Source of the DNA: Gammaproteobacteria bacterium
Lineage (GTDB): Bacteria; Pseudomonadota; Gammaproteobacteria; UBA6429; Thiohalophilaceae
Reading direction: 5' to 3'
Assembly: GCA_030593785.1 (NCBI GenBank)
Contig: JAUVGM010000142.1
Span: 1 to 6,506, forward strand
Length of the DNA stretch: 6,506 nucleotides
A model generated the notes under the pieces. That model saw nothing but the letters and a program-made list of their open reading frames with translations, did not search any database and was not told where the DNA came from. The position numbers and the translations under genes were made by a program. Below, in pieces: positions 1 to 5,646 of the stretch; position 1 is the first letter of the stretch, and every line of letters begins with the position of its first letter.

Positions 1-86
1 GTCGTATCTGGTTTTGCTATTTTTAAAGTAACTTTGAATATATGTGCGTGTGGGTTGTAGAGATTAACAGTGTATTGAATGTTCAT
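1..86 (-). CDS. M61-family (glycyl aminopeptidase-like) metallopeptidase, N-terminal fragment
   Basis: An open frame of 28 codons starts at ATG (86..84) and runs off the left edge of the window. Its start overlaps the stop of the upstream gene as ATGA, so translation is probably coupled to it; no Shine-Dalgarno sequence is visible. The visible residues begin MNIQYTVNLYNPHAHIFKV and continue to about KIAKPDT. From family knowledge, the pattern Y-x-V-x-L-x-NPHAHxFxVxL-x-I-x-xPD is the typical opening of the N-terminal beta domain of M61 peptidases, cytoplasmic zinc enzymes related to glycyl aminopeptidase, often followed by a PDZ domain. The catalytic HExxH motif would lie outside the window, so activity cannot be judged. 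The identity rests on 28 residues only, but the NPHAH match is specific. Confidence 0.75.
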   Translation of the reverse strand, partial: MNIQYTVNLYNPHAHIFKVTLKIAKPDT

Positions 87-871
87 TGAGTTTTTTCGGG
101 TTCGTTTTCTATGATGGTTTTAGGTTTGTTAACTTTCACATACAGGTGAATAAATTTCTTGTTTCTTGAATTTGTAGAATATGTTTGACTATTATCATCT
201 TTGGATACAGGTTTGCTTGAAGCAACCTCAAGCCATTCATTGGTTTTACCAACAATGGTTGTGTCCAGTTGTGTATGTACTATTGCTCCTGCAATATCAT
301 CACTTAATGAGGATGCATTTAATCCAACTTGTATAACTGACCAGCCACTAAACTCATGCACTTTAAAAATGTAACTCTTGCTTATTTTTTTAAAGGTAAA
401 TGATTGGGTTTCAGTACCGTCAGCATAACGTTTTCTTTCGGTAACAGGTATTGATATTCCCGTATTTAATTTCACCCATTGCCGCTCAGTTATGGACATG
501 GATTGAGATGTGTTGGTTCGATTTTTACCCGCCTGGTATGTGTTAGATTTTTTATTGAAATTAATCTTACGATTTGAAGCTATAAATTCAATCGTTAATA
601 TATCAGGTGGCGTGTCTATTTTATTAATGATGTGCATTATGTTTTTCGTTTTACCTGATGTGCCATTAATAAGTAGTACATCATTTTCCTGGCTGATAGA
701 TACAGATTTATCAACTAATGATTTGAGAACAGACAGGACGTCTTCACCAGTAATGTATTTTAAATTAATTGTTGTTATCTTTTTTTCTTCACTGATAATC
801 TCTTCGGCAATAAGTTGATGCCAGTTAAATAATAAGATTAAGCTTAATAATGTGTATATTGATTTAATCAT
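83..871 (-). CDS. exported mini-secretin-like protein (secretin N domain plus degenerate secretin beta region)
   Basis: A 262-residue protein with a short signal peptide (residues 1-22, K3, hydrophobic core TLLSLILLF, probable cleavage after LIA), so it should act in the periplasm or outer membrane; there is no lipobox. Residues about 33-95 (TINLKYITGEDVLSVLKSLV ... IINKIDTPPDILTIEFIA) have the alternating hydrophobic pattern of a secretin N1/NolW-type domain. Residues about 129-218 (QWVKLNTGISIPV ... GTETQSF ... GWSVIQVGL ... TTIVGKTNEWLEVAS) resemble the first strands of a secretin barrel. The protein is far shorter than true secretins, whose barrel alone is about 250 residues, so it probably does not form a normal pore. 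It starts inside the stop of the preceding gene (ATGA) and its own stop overlaps the M61 gene the same way. Function unknown; it may be an accessory or degenerate secretin relative. Confidence 0.8.
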   Translation of the reverse strand: MIKSIYTLLSLILLFNWHQLIAEEIISEEKKITTINLKYITGEDVLSVLKSLVDKSVSISQENDVLLINGTSGKTKNIMHIINKIDTPPDILTIEFIASNRKINFNKKSNTYQAGKNRTNTSQSMSITERQWVKLNTGISIPVTERKRYADGTETQSFTFKKISKSYIFKVHEFSGWSVIQVGLNASSLSDDIAGAIVHTQLDTTIVGKTNEWLEVASSKPVSKDDNSQTYSTNSRNKKFIHLYVKVNKPKTIIENEPEKTQ

Positions 872-1383
872 AAGTGTAATCTGCGTAAATTTGCATCAGG
901 AGCACTATGTTCCCAAACTTCATTAAAGAAATTAGATAGTTCTAATGCTAAGCGGGGACGATTAAAGTTTGCTAATCCTTCATAGCGATCTGAGTGACGT
1001 AAATAGATAACAGCTTTACCATCAAAAAGGGTGAATGCTTCACCGTATGATTTGTATTCTTCTGAAATTTTTCTAACTTCGATACTGCTAGTCAACTGTT
1101 GAATTAAGTCAGTTAGTCTGTGCCCATTTTTAGTCATTGGATCTGAATCTTTAATAAGTATACGTATTTTTGTAAATTTGCTTGAGATAGAAAGCTTTTT
1201 TATCGCATCAATAAAATCAGGCGTATCAAAAATAGCGGGATCAAGATGTCTGGAGATAATGTCAATAGTCCGGGATGTTTGTTGAGCCATCGCGATATTT
1301 ATTACCTTTACTTCATCACGTGAGCCTAGTGAAATATCATTTTCACCTTTTTTAAATTTATAATTTTTGTTATCCGACTTCAT
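868..1383 (-). CDS. PLD-like-fold protein lacking the HKD motif (conserved hypothetical, DUF7931-like)
   Basis: A 171-residue cytoplasmic protein with no signal peptide or membrane segment. Residues 1-17 are variable. The conserved part starts at about residue 18 with LGSRDE, followed by RTIDIISRHLDPAIFDTPDF, a beta strand KIRILIKD (72-79), GHRL (87-90), an IEVRKI strand and a C-terminal block EAFTLFDGKAVIYLR ... SDRYEGLANFN (131-141), ending near ALELSNFFNEVWEHSAPDANLRRLHL. I recall this layout from small gammaproteobacterial proteins found beside, and sometimes labelled with, HPA2-type acetyltransferases. The strand order and RYEGLANFN block look like one half of a phospholipase D fold, but the HxKxxxxD residues are absent, so catalysis is unlikely. 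The ATG at 1383 is preferred over the internal ATG at 1290 because the LGSRDE stretch lies upstream of the latter. Function unknown; binding of nucleic acid or lipid is possible. Confidence 0.8.
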   Translation of the reverse strand: MKSDNKNYKFKKGENDISLGSRDEVKVINIAMAQQTSRTIDIISRHLDPAIFDTPDFIDAIKKLSISSKFTKIRILIKDSDPMTKNGHRLTDLIQQLTSSIEVRKISEEYKSYGEAFTLFDGKAVIYLRHSDRYEGLANFNRPRLALELSNFFNEVWEHSAPDANLRRLHL

Positions 1384-1419
1384 TAAAATTTACCGTTATC
1401 CTGATGCGGTTATATTTTT

Positions 1420-1448
1420 ATTATATTGCAGTCATATTGCCATGATAT
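1420..1448 (-). promoter_or_regulatory. candidate internal promoter for the four-gene tail
   Basis: On the minus strand a perfect TATAAT lies at 1425..1420, overlapping the stop codon of the acetyltransferase gene. With a 17-bp spacer the -35 position (1448..1443) reads ATATCA, which matches TTGACA poorly. A transcript would start near 1413 and give a leader of about 30 nt before the ATG at 1383, with a distant AGGA as possible Shine-Dalgarno. The weak -35 and the direct repeats lying exactly over the spacer suggest an activator-dependent promoter, if it is one. AT-rich DNA produces TATAAT by chance often, so this is tentative. Confidence 0.3.
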
Positions 1449-1453
1449 TGCAT
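1421..1453. repeat. three 7-bp direct repeats (ATATTGC) with an 11-bp period
   Basis: ATATTGC occurs at 1423-1429, 1434-1440 and 1445-1451, each preceded by T plus one variable base, giving TNATATTGC at an exact 11-bp step. The array lies in the last codons of the acetyltransferase gene and overlaps a perfect minus-strand TATAAT. One helical turn between copies would place all of them on one face of the DNA, as in multimeric regulator sites. The array is short and also codes for protein, so it may be coincidental. Confidence 0.6.
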
Positions 1454-1858
1454 AGTATAATGAGGTATTCCAGCATCCATATAAACATCACTTGTTACAG
1501 TAAAACCGTATTTTTTATAAAAATCCACAGCATGATCTTGTGCCGATAATTCAATTCGTGAAATCGCTTTGGCTTGTGCAATTTCCAGAATATATTTAAG
1601 CATGTTTTTGCCGATATTACGATTACGATACGCCTTTAAAACGGCCATTCTGCCAATATGCCCATCATCTAATAAGCGCGCTGTGCCCACAGCCTTATTA
1701 TTATAATAGGCTAAAATGTGCGTAGAATCATTGTCAAATTCATCCCACTCGAGTTCAATGGGGACATTTTGCTCTTGAATGAAAACAGAGGTTCTGATTT
1801 CTTCAATCTCAGAAAAGTTCTGCTTAAAATCCACCGTTTTAATAACGATTTCACTCAT
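1421..1858 (-). CDS. GNAT-family N-acetyltransferase, ElaA/YjcF-like
   Basis: A single-domain cytoplasmic acetyltransferase of 145 residues, expected to move an acetyl group from acetyl-CoA to an unknown amine. Visible family blocks are IRTSVFIQEQNVPIELEWDE (21-40), the beta-4 strand AVGTARLLDDGHIGRMAVL (56-74), the pyrophosphate loop YRNRNIGKNML (77-87), AQDHAVDFYKKYGF (106-119) and the ElaA-type ending AGIPHYTM (129-136). The loop has Asn where many GNATs have the first Gly of RxxGxG; E. coli ElaA also deviates there. The start chosen is ATG at 1858, which overlaps the roxA stop by 8 bp and leaves the domain intact. A TTG four codons upstream (1870) would overlap by 20 bp and adds only MSFL. 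It is followed after 37 bp by the PLD-like gene, with a repeat array and a possible promoter at its 3' end. Substrate unknown. Confidence 0.9.
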   Translation of the reverse strand: MSEIVIKTVDFKQNFSEIEEIRTSVFIQEQNVPIELEWDEFDNDSTHILAYYNNKAVGTARLLDDGHIGRMAVLKAYRNRNIGKNMLKYILEIAQAKAISRIELSAQDHAVDFYKKYGFTVTSDVYMDAGIPHYTMQYHGNMTAI

Positions 1859-3002
1859 CAGGAAACTCAAGATAGCCTTGGTTATAAATGTTACATAAGA
1901 AGTCCACAGTGTTTTTATTGTCCAGGTAGGATTTTAAGTCGGCGTATGTGTTTAAATGCTGATTACAGAACAACTTAACAATCTCATCTGTGTCAGGCTT
2001 GAGTTCTTGTTTGACACCATTAATAAATAGTGAAATTTTATTGTTTTGATTAACGAGGTAGTTAGCTCTTACGGTAGAAGGCCTGCGAAGAAGGCCAGTT
2101 TCTTTTAATGCGGAGAGAAACTCTGAGGTAGACAAGGTGTTTTCTACCATGTTTTCATCATCATTCAGGTATTCGGTGATAAATCGTCCAAACCAGTCTT
2201 TAATTTTTGATTTGTCACTGAATTGAGATATCAATAATTCTTGAATTTTATTAATAACATCAGAAGTAACTTCACCATTATTTTGTTCAGGCAATAAGTC
2301 AGGATCACGATATCGTAAATTGTCATTTAAATCTGTTATATGTTCATCAACGTAGGATGACAATAATTCAGCGTAAGAAGGTGCTCTAAAGCCGATAGAA
2401 AAAGTCATGCAATCTTCCATGCCAATGCCATAGTGAGCAACATTTGCAGGCAAATAAAGCATATCTCCCGCTTCAAGCACCCATTCAGTTTCAGACTTGA
2501 ATTCTTTAATTATTTTTAATGGAATATTTTCTTCGAAGTTATCTTCTCTTACTGGCGTTTCATTGATCATCCATTTCCTTCTTCCTTTTGCCTGTAACAA
2601 GAAAACATCATATTGATCAATATGCGGTCCCACACTGCCATCAGGAGCAGCATAACTTGCCATAAGATCATCGACACGCCAGCTTGGTATAAAGTTAAAT
2701 TCATGCAGCAGGTCATCGAATTCTGGAAAAACTTTATTTAATCCCTGAATTAATAGAGTCCAGTGACTTTTGGGTAAGGAGGTAAATCGAGATTCAGGGA
2801 AAGGGCCGTTTTCTAATTCCCATTTAGGCGTGCTTTTTTGCTCTAAAATTATTCGTGATTCAATAAAATCTTCACAGGCAAGTCCTGCAAGTTCTTCAGC
2901 AGAGATAGGAGAAATATAGTCAGGAAAAGCCGAACGAATTAATAATGGCTTTTTTTGCCAATAGTTTTGTAAAAAGTCTTTAATGTTTAAATTATGTATC
3001 AA
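1851..3002 (-). CDS. roxA: ribosomal oxygenase RoxA (YcfD-type cupin; uL16 arginine 3-hydroxylase)
   Basis: A 383-residue Fe(II)/2-oxoglutarate oxygenase of the JmjC/cupin family; E. coli RoxA (373 aa) hydroxylates an arginine of ribosomal protein uL16. The N-terminal signature DFLQNYWQKKPLLIR (9-23) and EELAGLACED match the family. The iron triad is visible as H127 and D129 in GPHIDQYD and H190 in LPANVAHYG; R141 in GRRKW is a candidate 2-oxoglutarate contact. GFRAPSYAEL (204-213) and the winged-helix C-terminal third are also present, ending in GYLEFPDE. The start at 3002 is TTG; it gives an N terminus about as long as that of E. coli, and no ATG lies in frame upstream before the preceding gene. 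No Shine-Dalgarno is visible, and an 11-codon ORF ends on the start codon. The stop overlaps the acetyltransferase start by 8 bp. In E. coli roxA also sits close to purB. Confidence 0.92.
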   Translation of the reverse strand: MIHNLNIKDFLQNYWQKKPLLIRSAFPDYISPISAEELAGLACEDFIESRIILEQKSTPKWELENGPFPESRFTSLPKSHWTLLIQGLNKVFPEFDDLLHEFNFIPSWRVDDLMASYAAPDGSVGPHIDQYDVFLLQAKGRRKWMINETPVREDNFEENIPLKIIKEFKSETEWVLEAGDMLYLPANVAHYGIGMEDCMTFSIGFRAPSYAELLSSYVDEHITDLNDNLRYRDPDLLPEQNNGEVTSDVINKIQELLISQFSDKSKIKDWFGRFITEYLNDDENMVENTLSTSEFLSALKETGLLRRPSTVRANYLVNQNNKISLFINGVKQELKPDTDEIVKLFCNQHLNTYADLKSYLDNKNTVDFLCNIYNQGYLEFPDE

Positions 3003-3034
3003 AGGATTATTTTGTATTGTAATTTTAAATGCAT
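2999..3034 (-). other. possible 11-codon leader ORF upstream of roxA
   Basis: ATG at 3034 opens the frame MHLKLQYKIIL and stops at TGA 3001..2999, sharing TTGA with the roxA TTG start (TTG 3002..3000). This is the geometry of stop-restart coupling, which could explain how a TTG start without Shine-Dalgarno is used. The ORF itself has no clear Shine-Dalgarno and starts 9 bp after the upstream cyclase stop. It could also be the true roxA start separated from it by a frameshift, or chance. Confidence 0.25.
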
Positions 3035-3043
3035 GAGGATAAT

Positions 3044-4054
3044 TTAAAAGAGCTCAATATCGCCTTCTTCAATTATAAAATCTTCAATTTCATTTTTATC
3101 GAGTAAATACTCAAAACCACGCACCATATTACGACCATGTTCTTTTGAGTAATATAGTGCTTTGTCGGCACGTTCAACAATGGAAGAGAGAGGGATCTTG
3201 TTGTTGAAGGCACAAAAACCTGTACTTGTTGTTACTTTATTTTCCATAGGAAAATTAAAATCTTCAACATTCTTTCGGAATCGATTCAGTACCGAATCGG
3301 CCTGTTCTAGTGTAATGTCGTGTAATAACACAGCAAACTCTTCACCACCATAGCGAAATAACATATCAATATCACGAAAGGTTTTTTTCATGAGGTTTGA
3401 AAATAATAGCAAAACCTCATCACCATATACGTGTCCGTACTTATCATTTACATTTTTAAAAAAATCAATATCAAGCAAGGCAAAACAAAATTGTGAAGGT
3501 TCATCGTCCGCACGATTTTCTTGATCAAAGTTTGCATGAAGTTTTTCTAATCGTGAATCAAATGACTGGCGGTTGTAGAGTCCGGTAAGTGAGTCTGTAT
3601 CTTTGTTTCTTAGTAAATAAACCTGGTGATTATAGGCGCTGAGTAGTGTGTAGACATAATGTTCATCAATAATCTCTTTATTGATAGTGATCAATAAGCC
3701 GCGGTTTGAACGTTCACTTTCAACGGTGAAAACCTGAACATAATCATCGGTTGGTAAATACTTAAAACCATCAAACTGTATAGATTCAGAATCAGAAGAG
3801 AGCTGCATCACTTGAGATTTTTTTAAGCAGTTTTCACTTTTGTTGCGGCAAGCAATTAACTTAGGTGAAAATGTTCGTTTGTTAGCTTCATAGAGGCTAT
3901 ATCCCTGCTCATAAAGATAAATCTCACCTTCAGGATGAGACTTATCAATAACATTAAGTAATGCTTCACGAAGTTGTTCGATATTATCTTGTCGAATTAA
4001 ACTCAGTAAATCCTTTACTGGACACTTTATCGTGTTGTTGTTATCAAGCTCCAT
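3044..4054 (-). CDS. diguanylate cyclase (GGDEF) with an unidentified N-terminal sensor region
   Basis: A 336-residue soluble protein predicted to make cyclic di-GMP from two GTP. The GGDEF domain spans about 150-315: DSLTGLYNR (154-162), metal-binding LDIDFFKNVNDKYGH (194-208), GDEVL, the active-site loop RYGGEEF (GGEEF at 236-240) and YYSKEHGRN (301-309). The inhibitory I-site RDID (227-230) lies exactly five residues before GGEEF, so product feedback is expected. Residues 1-145 carry no motif I recognise; they contain C11, C69 and C76 and have a mixed alpha/beta, possibly GAF-like character. There is no transmembrane segment, so the signal should be cytoplasmic. The last 20 residues are strongly acidic (NEIEDFIIEEGDIELF). 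The gene begins 12 bp after the purB stop, without a clear Shine-Dalgarno, and 41 bp before roxA, so it is probably cotranscribed with both. Catalytic residues look complete. Confidence 0.93.
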   Translation of the reverse strand: MELDNNNTIKCPVKDLLSLIRQDNIEQLREALLNVIDKSHPEGEIYLYEQGYSLYEANKRTFSPKLIACRNKSENCLKKSQVMQLSSDSESIQFDGFKYLPTDDYVQVFTVESERSNRGLLITINKEIIDEHYVYTLLSAYNHQVYLLRNKDTDSLTGLYNRQSFDSRLEKLHANFDQENRADDEPSQFCFALLDIDFFKNVNDKYGHVYGDEVLLLFSNLMKKTFRDIDMLFRYGGEEFAVLLHDITLEQADSVLNRFRKNVEDFNFPMENKVTTSTGFCAFNNKIPLSSIVERADKALYYSKEHGRNMVRGFEYLLDKNEIEDFIIEEGDIELF

Positions 4055-4066
4055 GATATATTAAAA

Positions 4067-5434
4067 TTAGATAGCCTTTGTTTGTTCAACAGCATTACCA
4101 ATATATGTCATTGGGGTAAGAGCTATAAGCTGATCTTTTGCTTCTTGTGGTATCTCTAAATTTTCTATGAATGCTTTAACATCCGCTTCGGTAAGTTTAT
4201 GTCCACGGCTTAATTCTTTCAGTTTTTCGTAGGGCTTTTCGATACCATAACGACGCATTACTGTTTGGATAGGCTCTGCTAATACTTCCCAATTATTATC
4301 GAGTGTCGCATTGAGTGCTTCTGCATTAACTTGAAGTTTATTTATACCACGTAGAGTGGATTGATAAGCAATTATGCAATGGGCAAAGCTCACACCTAAG
4401 TTACGTAGTACAGTTGAATCGGTTAAGTCACGTTGCATTCTGGAAATGGGAAGTTTTGCAGACAAGTGTGAAAATATTGCATTAGCAATACCGATATTAC
4501 CTTCAGAATTTTCAAAATCAATCGGGTTTACTTTATGCGGCATGGTAGACGAACCGACTTCGCCAGCAATGGTTTTTTGCTTAAAGAAGCCCATGGAAAT
4601 ATACGTCCAGATATCACGATTGAAATCCATAAGAATGTTATTAAAGCGTGAGAAGGCATCAAACAACTCAGCCATATAATCATGCGGCTCAATTTGTATA
4701 GTGTATGGGTTTTGTTCCAAACCTAAACTCTCGATAAAGTTTTTGCTGATTTCTGACCAGTCTAAATCAGGGTAAGCAGATAAGTGTGCGTTATAGTTGC
4801 CCACTGCACCATTGAATTTAGCCATTAATGGGACGGCTTTAATTTGTTTTTCTTGACGTTGTAAACGGTAAACAACATTTGCCAGTTCTTTACCCACCGT
4901 TGTGGGTGAAGCAGGTTGGCCATGTGTATGCGCCAGCATGGGTTGCTCGGCTAATTCTTTTGCAAGTGATATTAAAGCAGATGTAAGTTGGTCAATAAGC
5001 AGAAGCATTACAGAGTCGAGTGCTTCACGTAACATGAGAGCGTGAGATAAGTTGTTAATGTCTTCTGAAGTACATGCAAAGTGAATAAACTCGTTAACCG
5101 CTTCGAGTTCTTTATTACCTGCAATTTTTTCTTTGAGTAAATATTCAACTGCTTTTACATCATGATTCGTGGTGCTTTCAATTTCCTTAACACGTAAGGC
5201 ATCGGCTTCAGAAAAATTATCAACAATATCGTTAAGTAGTTTTTGCGTTGCAGAAGAAAATTCAGGAACTTCCGTTATCTCTTTTTGGCTTGCTAAATGT
5301 TGTAACCAGCGCACTTCAACTAATACGCGGTGACGAATCAGGCCAAATTCGCTGAAAATAGGGCGTAATGCAGCTGTTTTGCTGCCATATCGACCATCTA
5401 CAGGTGAAATTGCGGTTAACTGACTAAGATCCAT
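4067..5434 (-). CDS. purB: adenylosuccinate lyase
   Basis: A 455-residue cytoplasmic enzyme of the fumarase/aspartase superfamily, the usual length for the E. coli type (456 aa). It removes fumarate from SAICAR to give AICAR and from adenylosuccinate to give AMP, so it serves both the common and the AMP branch of purine synthesis. Visible motifs are SPVDGRYG (10-17), TTNHDVKAVEY (88-98), FACTSEDINN (119-128), THGQPASP with general acid H171, KFNGAVGNYNAH (206-217), and the family signature GSSTMPHKVNP (294-304) with catalytic serine S295, then SRMQRDLTDSTVLRNLG and the C-terminal NWEVLAEPIQTVMRR. The ATG start at 5434 has a good AAGGA Shine-Dalgarno (5445..5441). It is the first gene of the leftward block, with the diguanylate cyclase following after 12 bp. 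I see no recognisable PurR operator. Confidence 0.98.
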   Translation of the reverse strand: MDLSQLTAISPVDGRYGSKTAALRPIFSEFGLIRHRVLVEVRWLQHLASQKEITEVPEFSSATQKLLNDIVDNFSEADALRVKEIESTTNHDVKAVEYLLKEKIAGNKELEAVNEFIHFACTSEDINNLSHALMLREALDSVMLLLIDQLTSALISLAKELAEQPMLAHTHGQPASPTTVGKELANVVYRLQRQEKQIKAVPLMAKFNGAVGNYNAHLSAYPDLDWSEISKNFIESLGLEQNPYTIQIEPHDYMAELFDAFSRFNNILMDFNRDIWTYISMGFFKQKTIAGEVGSSTMPHKVNPIDFENSEGNIGIANAIFSHLSAKLPISRMQRDLTDSTVLRNLGVSFAHCIIAYQSTLRGINKLQVNAEALNATLDNNWEVLAEPIQTVMRRYGIEKPYEKLKELSRGHKLTEADVKAFIENLEIPQEAKDQLIALTPMTYIGNAVEQTKAI

Positions 5435-5497
5435 TATTTTTCCTTCAATTTACTAAGTTATGTCGCCAAAATTTGCAGCTCATTCTACCCGTAATTG

Positions 5498-5508
5498 TCA
5501 TTAAATGA
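5498..5508. repeat. perfect 11-bp palindrome TCATT-A-AATGA
   Basis: Five-base arms around one central base, lying across the candidate -10 box of purB. One further outer pair (5496/5510) also matches with a mismatch between, giving an imperfect 15-bp palindrome. The position would suit a repressor site, but AT-rich palindromes of this length arise by chance. Confidence 0.35.
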
Positions 5509-5528
5509 TATTAGGGCCGGATAGTAAA
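5500..5528 (-). promoter_or_regulatory. candidate sigma70 promoter of purB
   Basis: On the minus strand TTTACT (5528..5523, 4 of 6 match to TTGACA) is followed after exactly 17 bp by TTTAAT (5505..5500, 5 of 6 match to TATAAT). Transcription would start near 5493 and leave a leader of about 59 nt before the purB ATG. A second, weaker pair, TTGAAT (5574..5569) with TATGAT (5553..5548), has only a 15-bp spacer. Confidence 0.4.
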
Positions 5529-5570
5529 AATAGGATTTCTTAATAAAATCATAGAGATATATCGATAAAT

Positions 5571-5581
5571 TCAATTATTGA
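5571..5581. repeat. perfect 11-bp palindrome TCAAT-T-ATTGA
   Basis: A second palindrome with five-base arms around one base, midway between the divergent genes. Its right arm overlaps TTGATG (5578-5583), a possible -35 element for the rightward genes, although the -10 sequence at the matching distance (TACTCT, 5601-5606) is poor. It might be an operator; no regulator is implied by the sequence. Confidence 0.3.
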
Positions 5582-5635
5582 TGTTGTTTTCAATATTAGC
5601 TACTCTCATAGCCTAAGGAATAATAATAACAATTT

Positions 5636-5639
5636 GGAG
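5636..5639 (+). promoter_or_regulatory. Shine-Dalgarno GGAG of the first ybjQ-like gene
   Basis: GGAG lies 7 nt before the ATG at 5647, the optimal spacing, and fixes that start. Confidence 0.75.
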
Positions 5640-5646
5640 CAGAATT

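Larger units (their letters stand above)
5435..5646. other. divergent intergenic region between purB and the ybjQ-like pair
   Basis: This AT-rich 212-bp stretch separates two divergent transcription units and must hold both promoters. I see a candidate purB promoter, two 11-bp palindromes and a Shine-Dalgarno for the rightward gene. No ORF of note, no tRNA, no strong terminator hairpin and no recognisable riboswitch are visible. Confidence 0.8.

Noticed and set aside
510..818. Plus-strand open frame of 102 codons
   Set aside because: It lies wholly inside the minus-strand mini-secretin gene, has no Shine-Dalgarno and no family resemblance; it is an antisense shadow.
1288..1290. Internal ATG as start of the PLD-like protein
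   Set aside because: It would remove the LGSRDE stretch that I recall as part of the conserved family N terminus, so the ATG at 1383 is better.
1367..1549. Plus-strand open frame of 60 codons crossing the gap between the PLD-like and acetyltransferase genes
   Set aside because: Most of it is antisense to the acetyltransferase gene; no Shine-Dalgarno, and the sequence looks like random AT-rich translation.
1859..1870. TTG start at 1870 for the acetyltransferase
   Set aside because: It adds only four residues inside roxA and gives a longer overlap; the ATG at 1858 fits the family N terminus and an 8-bp coupled overlap.
1718..1978. Plus-strand open frame of 86 codons
   Set aside because: Antisense to the clearly real acetyltransferase and roxA genes, with no protein-like motif.
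3162..3353. Plus-strand open frame of 63 codons
   Set aside because: Antisense to the conserved GGDEF active-site region, so openness follows from the codons of the real gene.
4374..4679. Plus-strand open frame of 101 codons
   Set aside because: Antisense to the most conserved part of purB, including the signature motif; no independent evidence.
5435..5646. Riboswitch, small RNA or PurR operator ahead of purB
   Set aside because: No conserved riboswitch core, no strong stem followed by a T run, and no CGCAAACGTTTGCG-like operator is visible.
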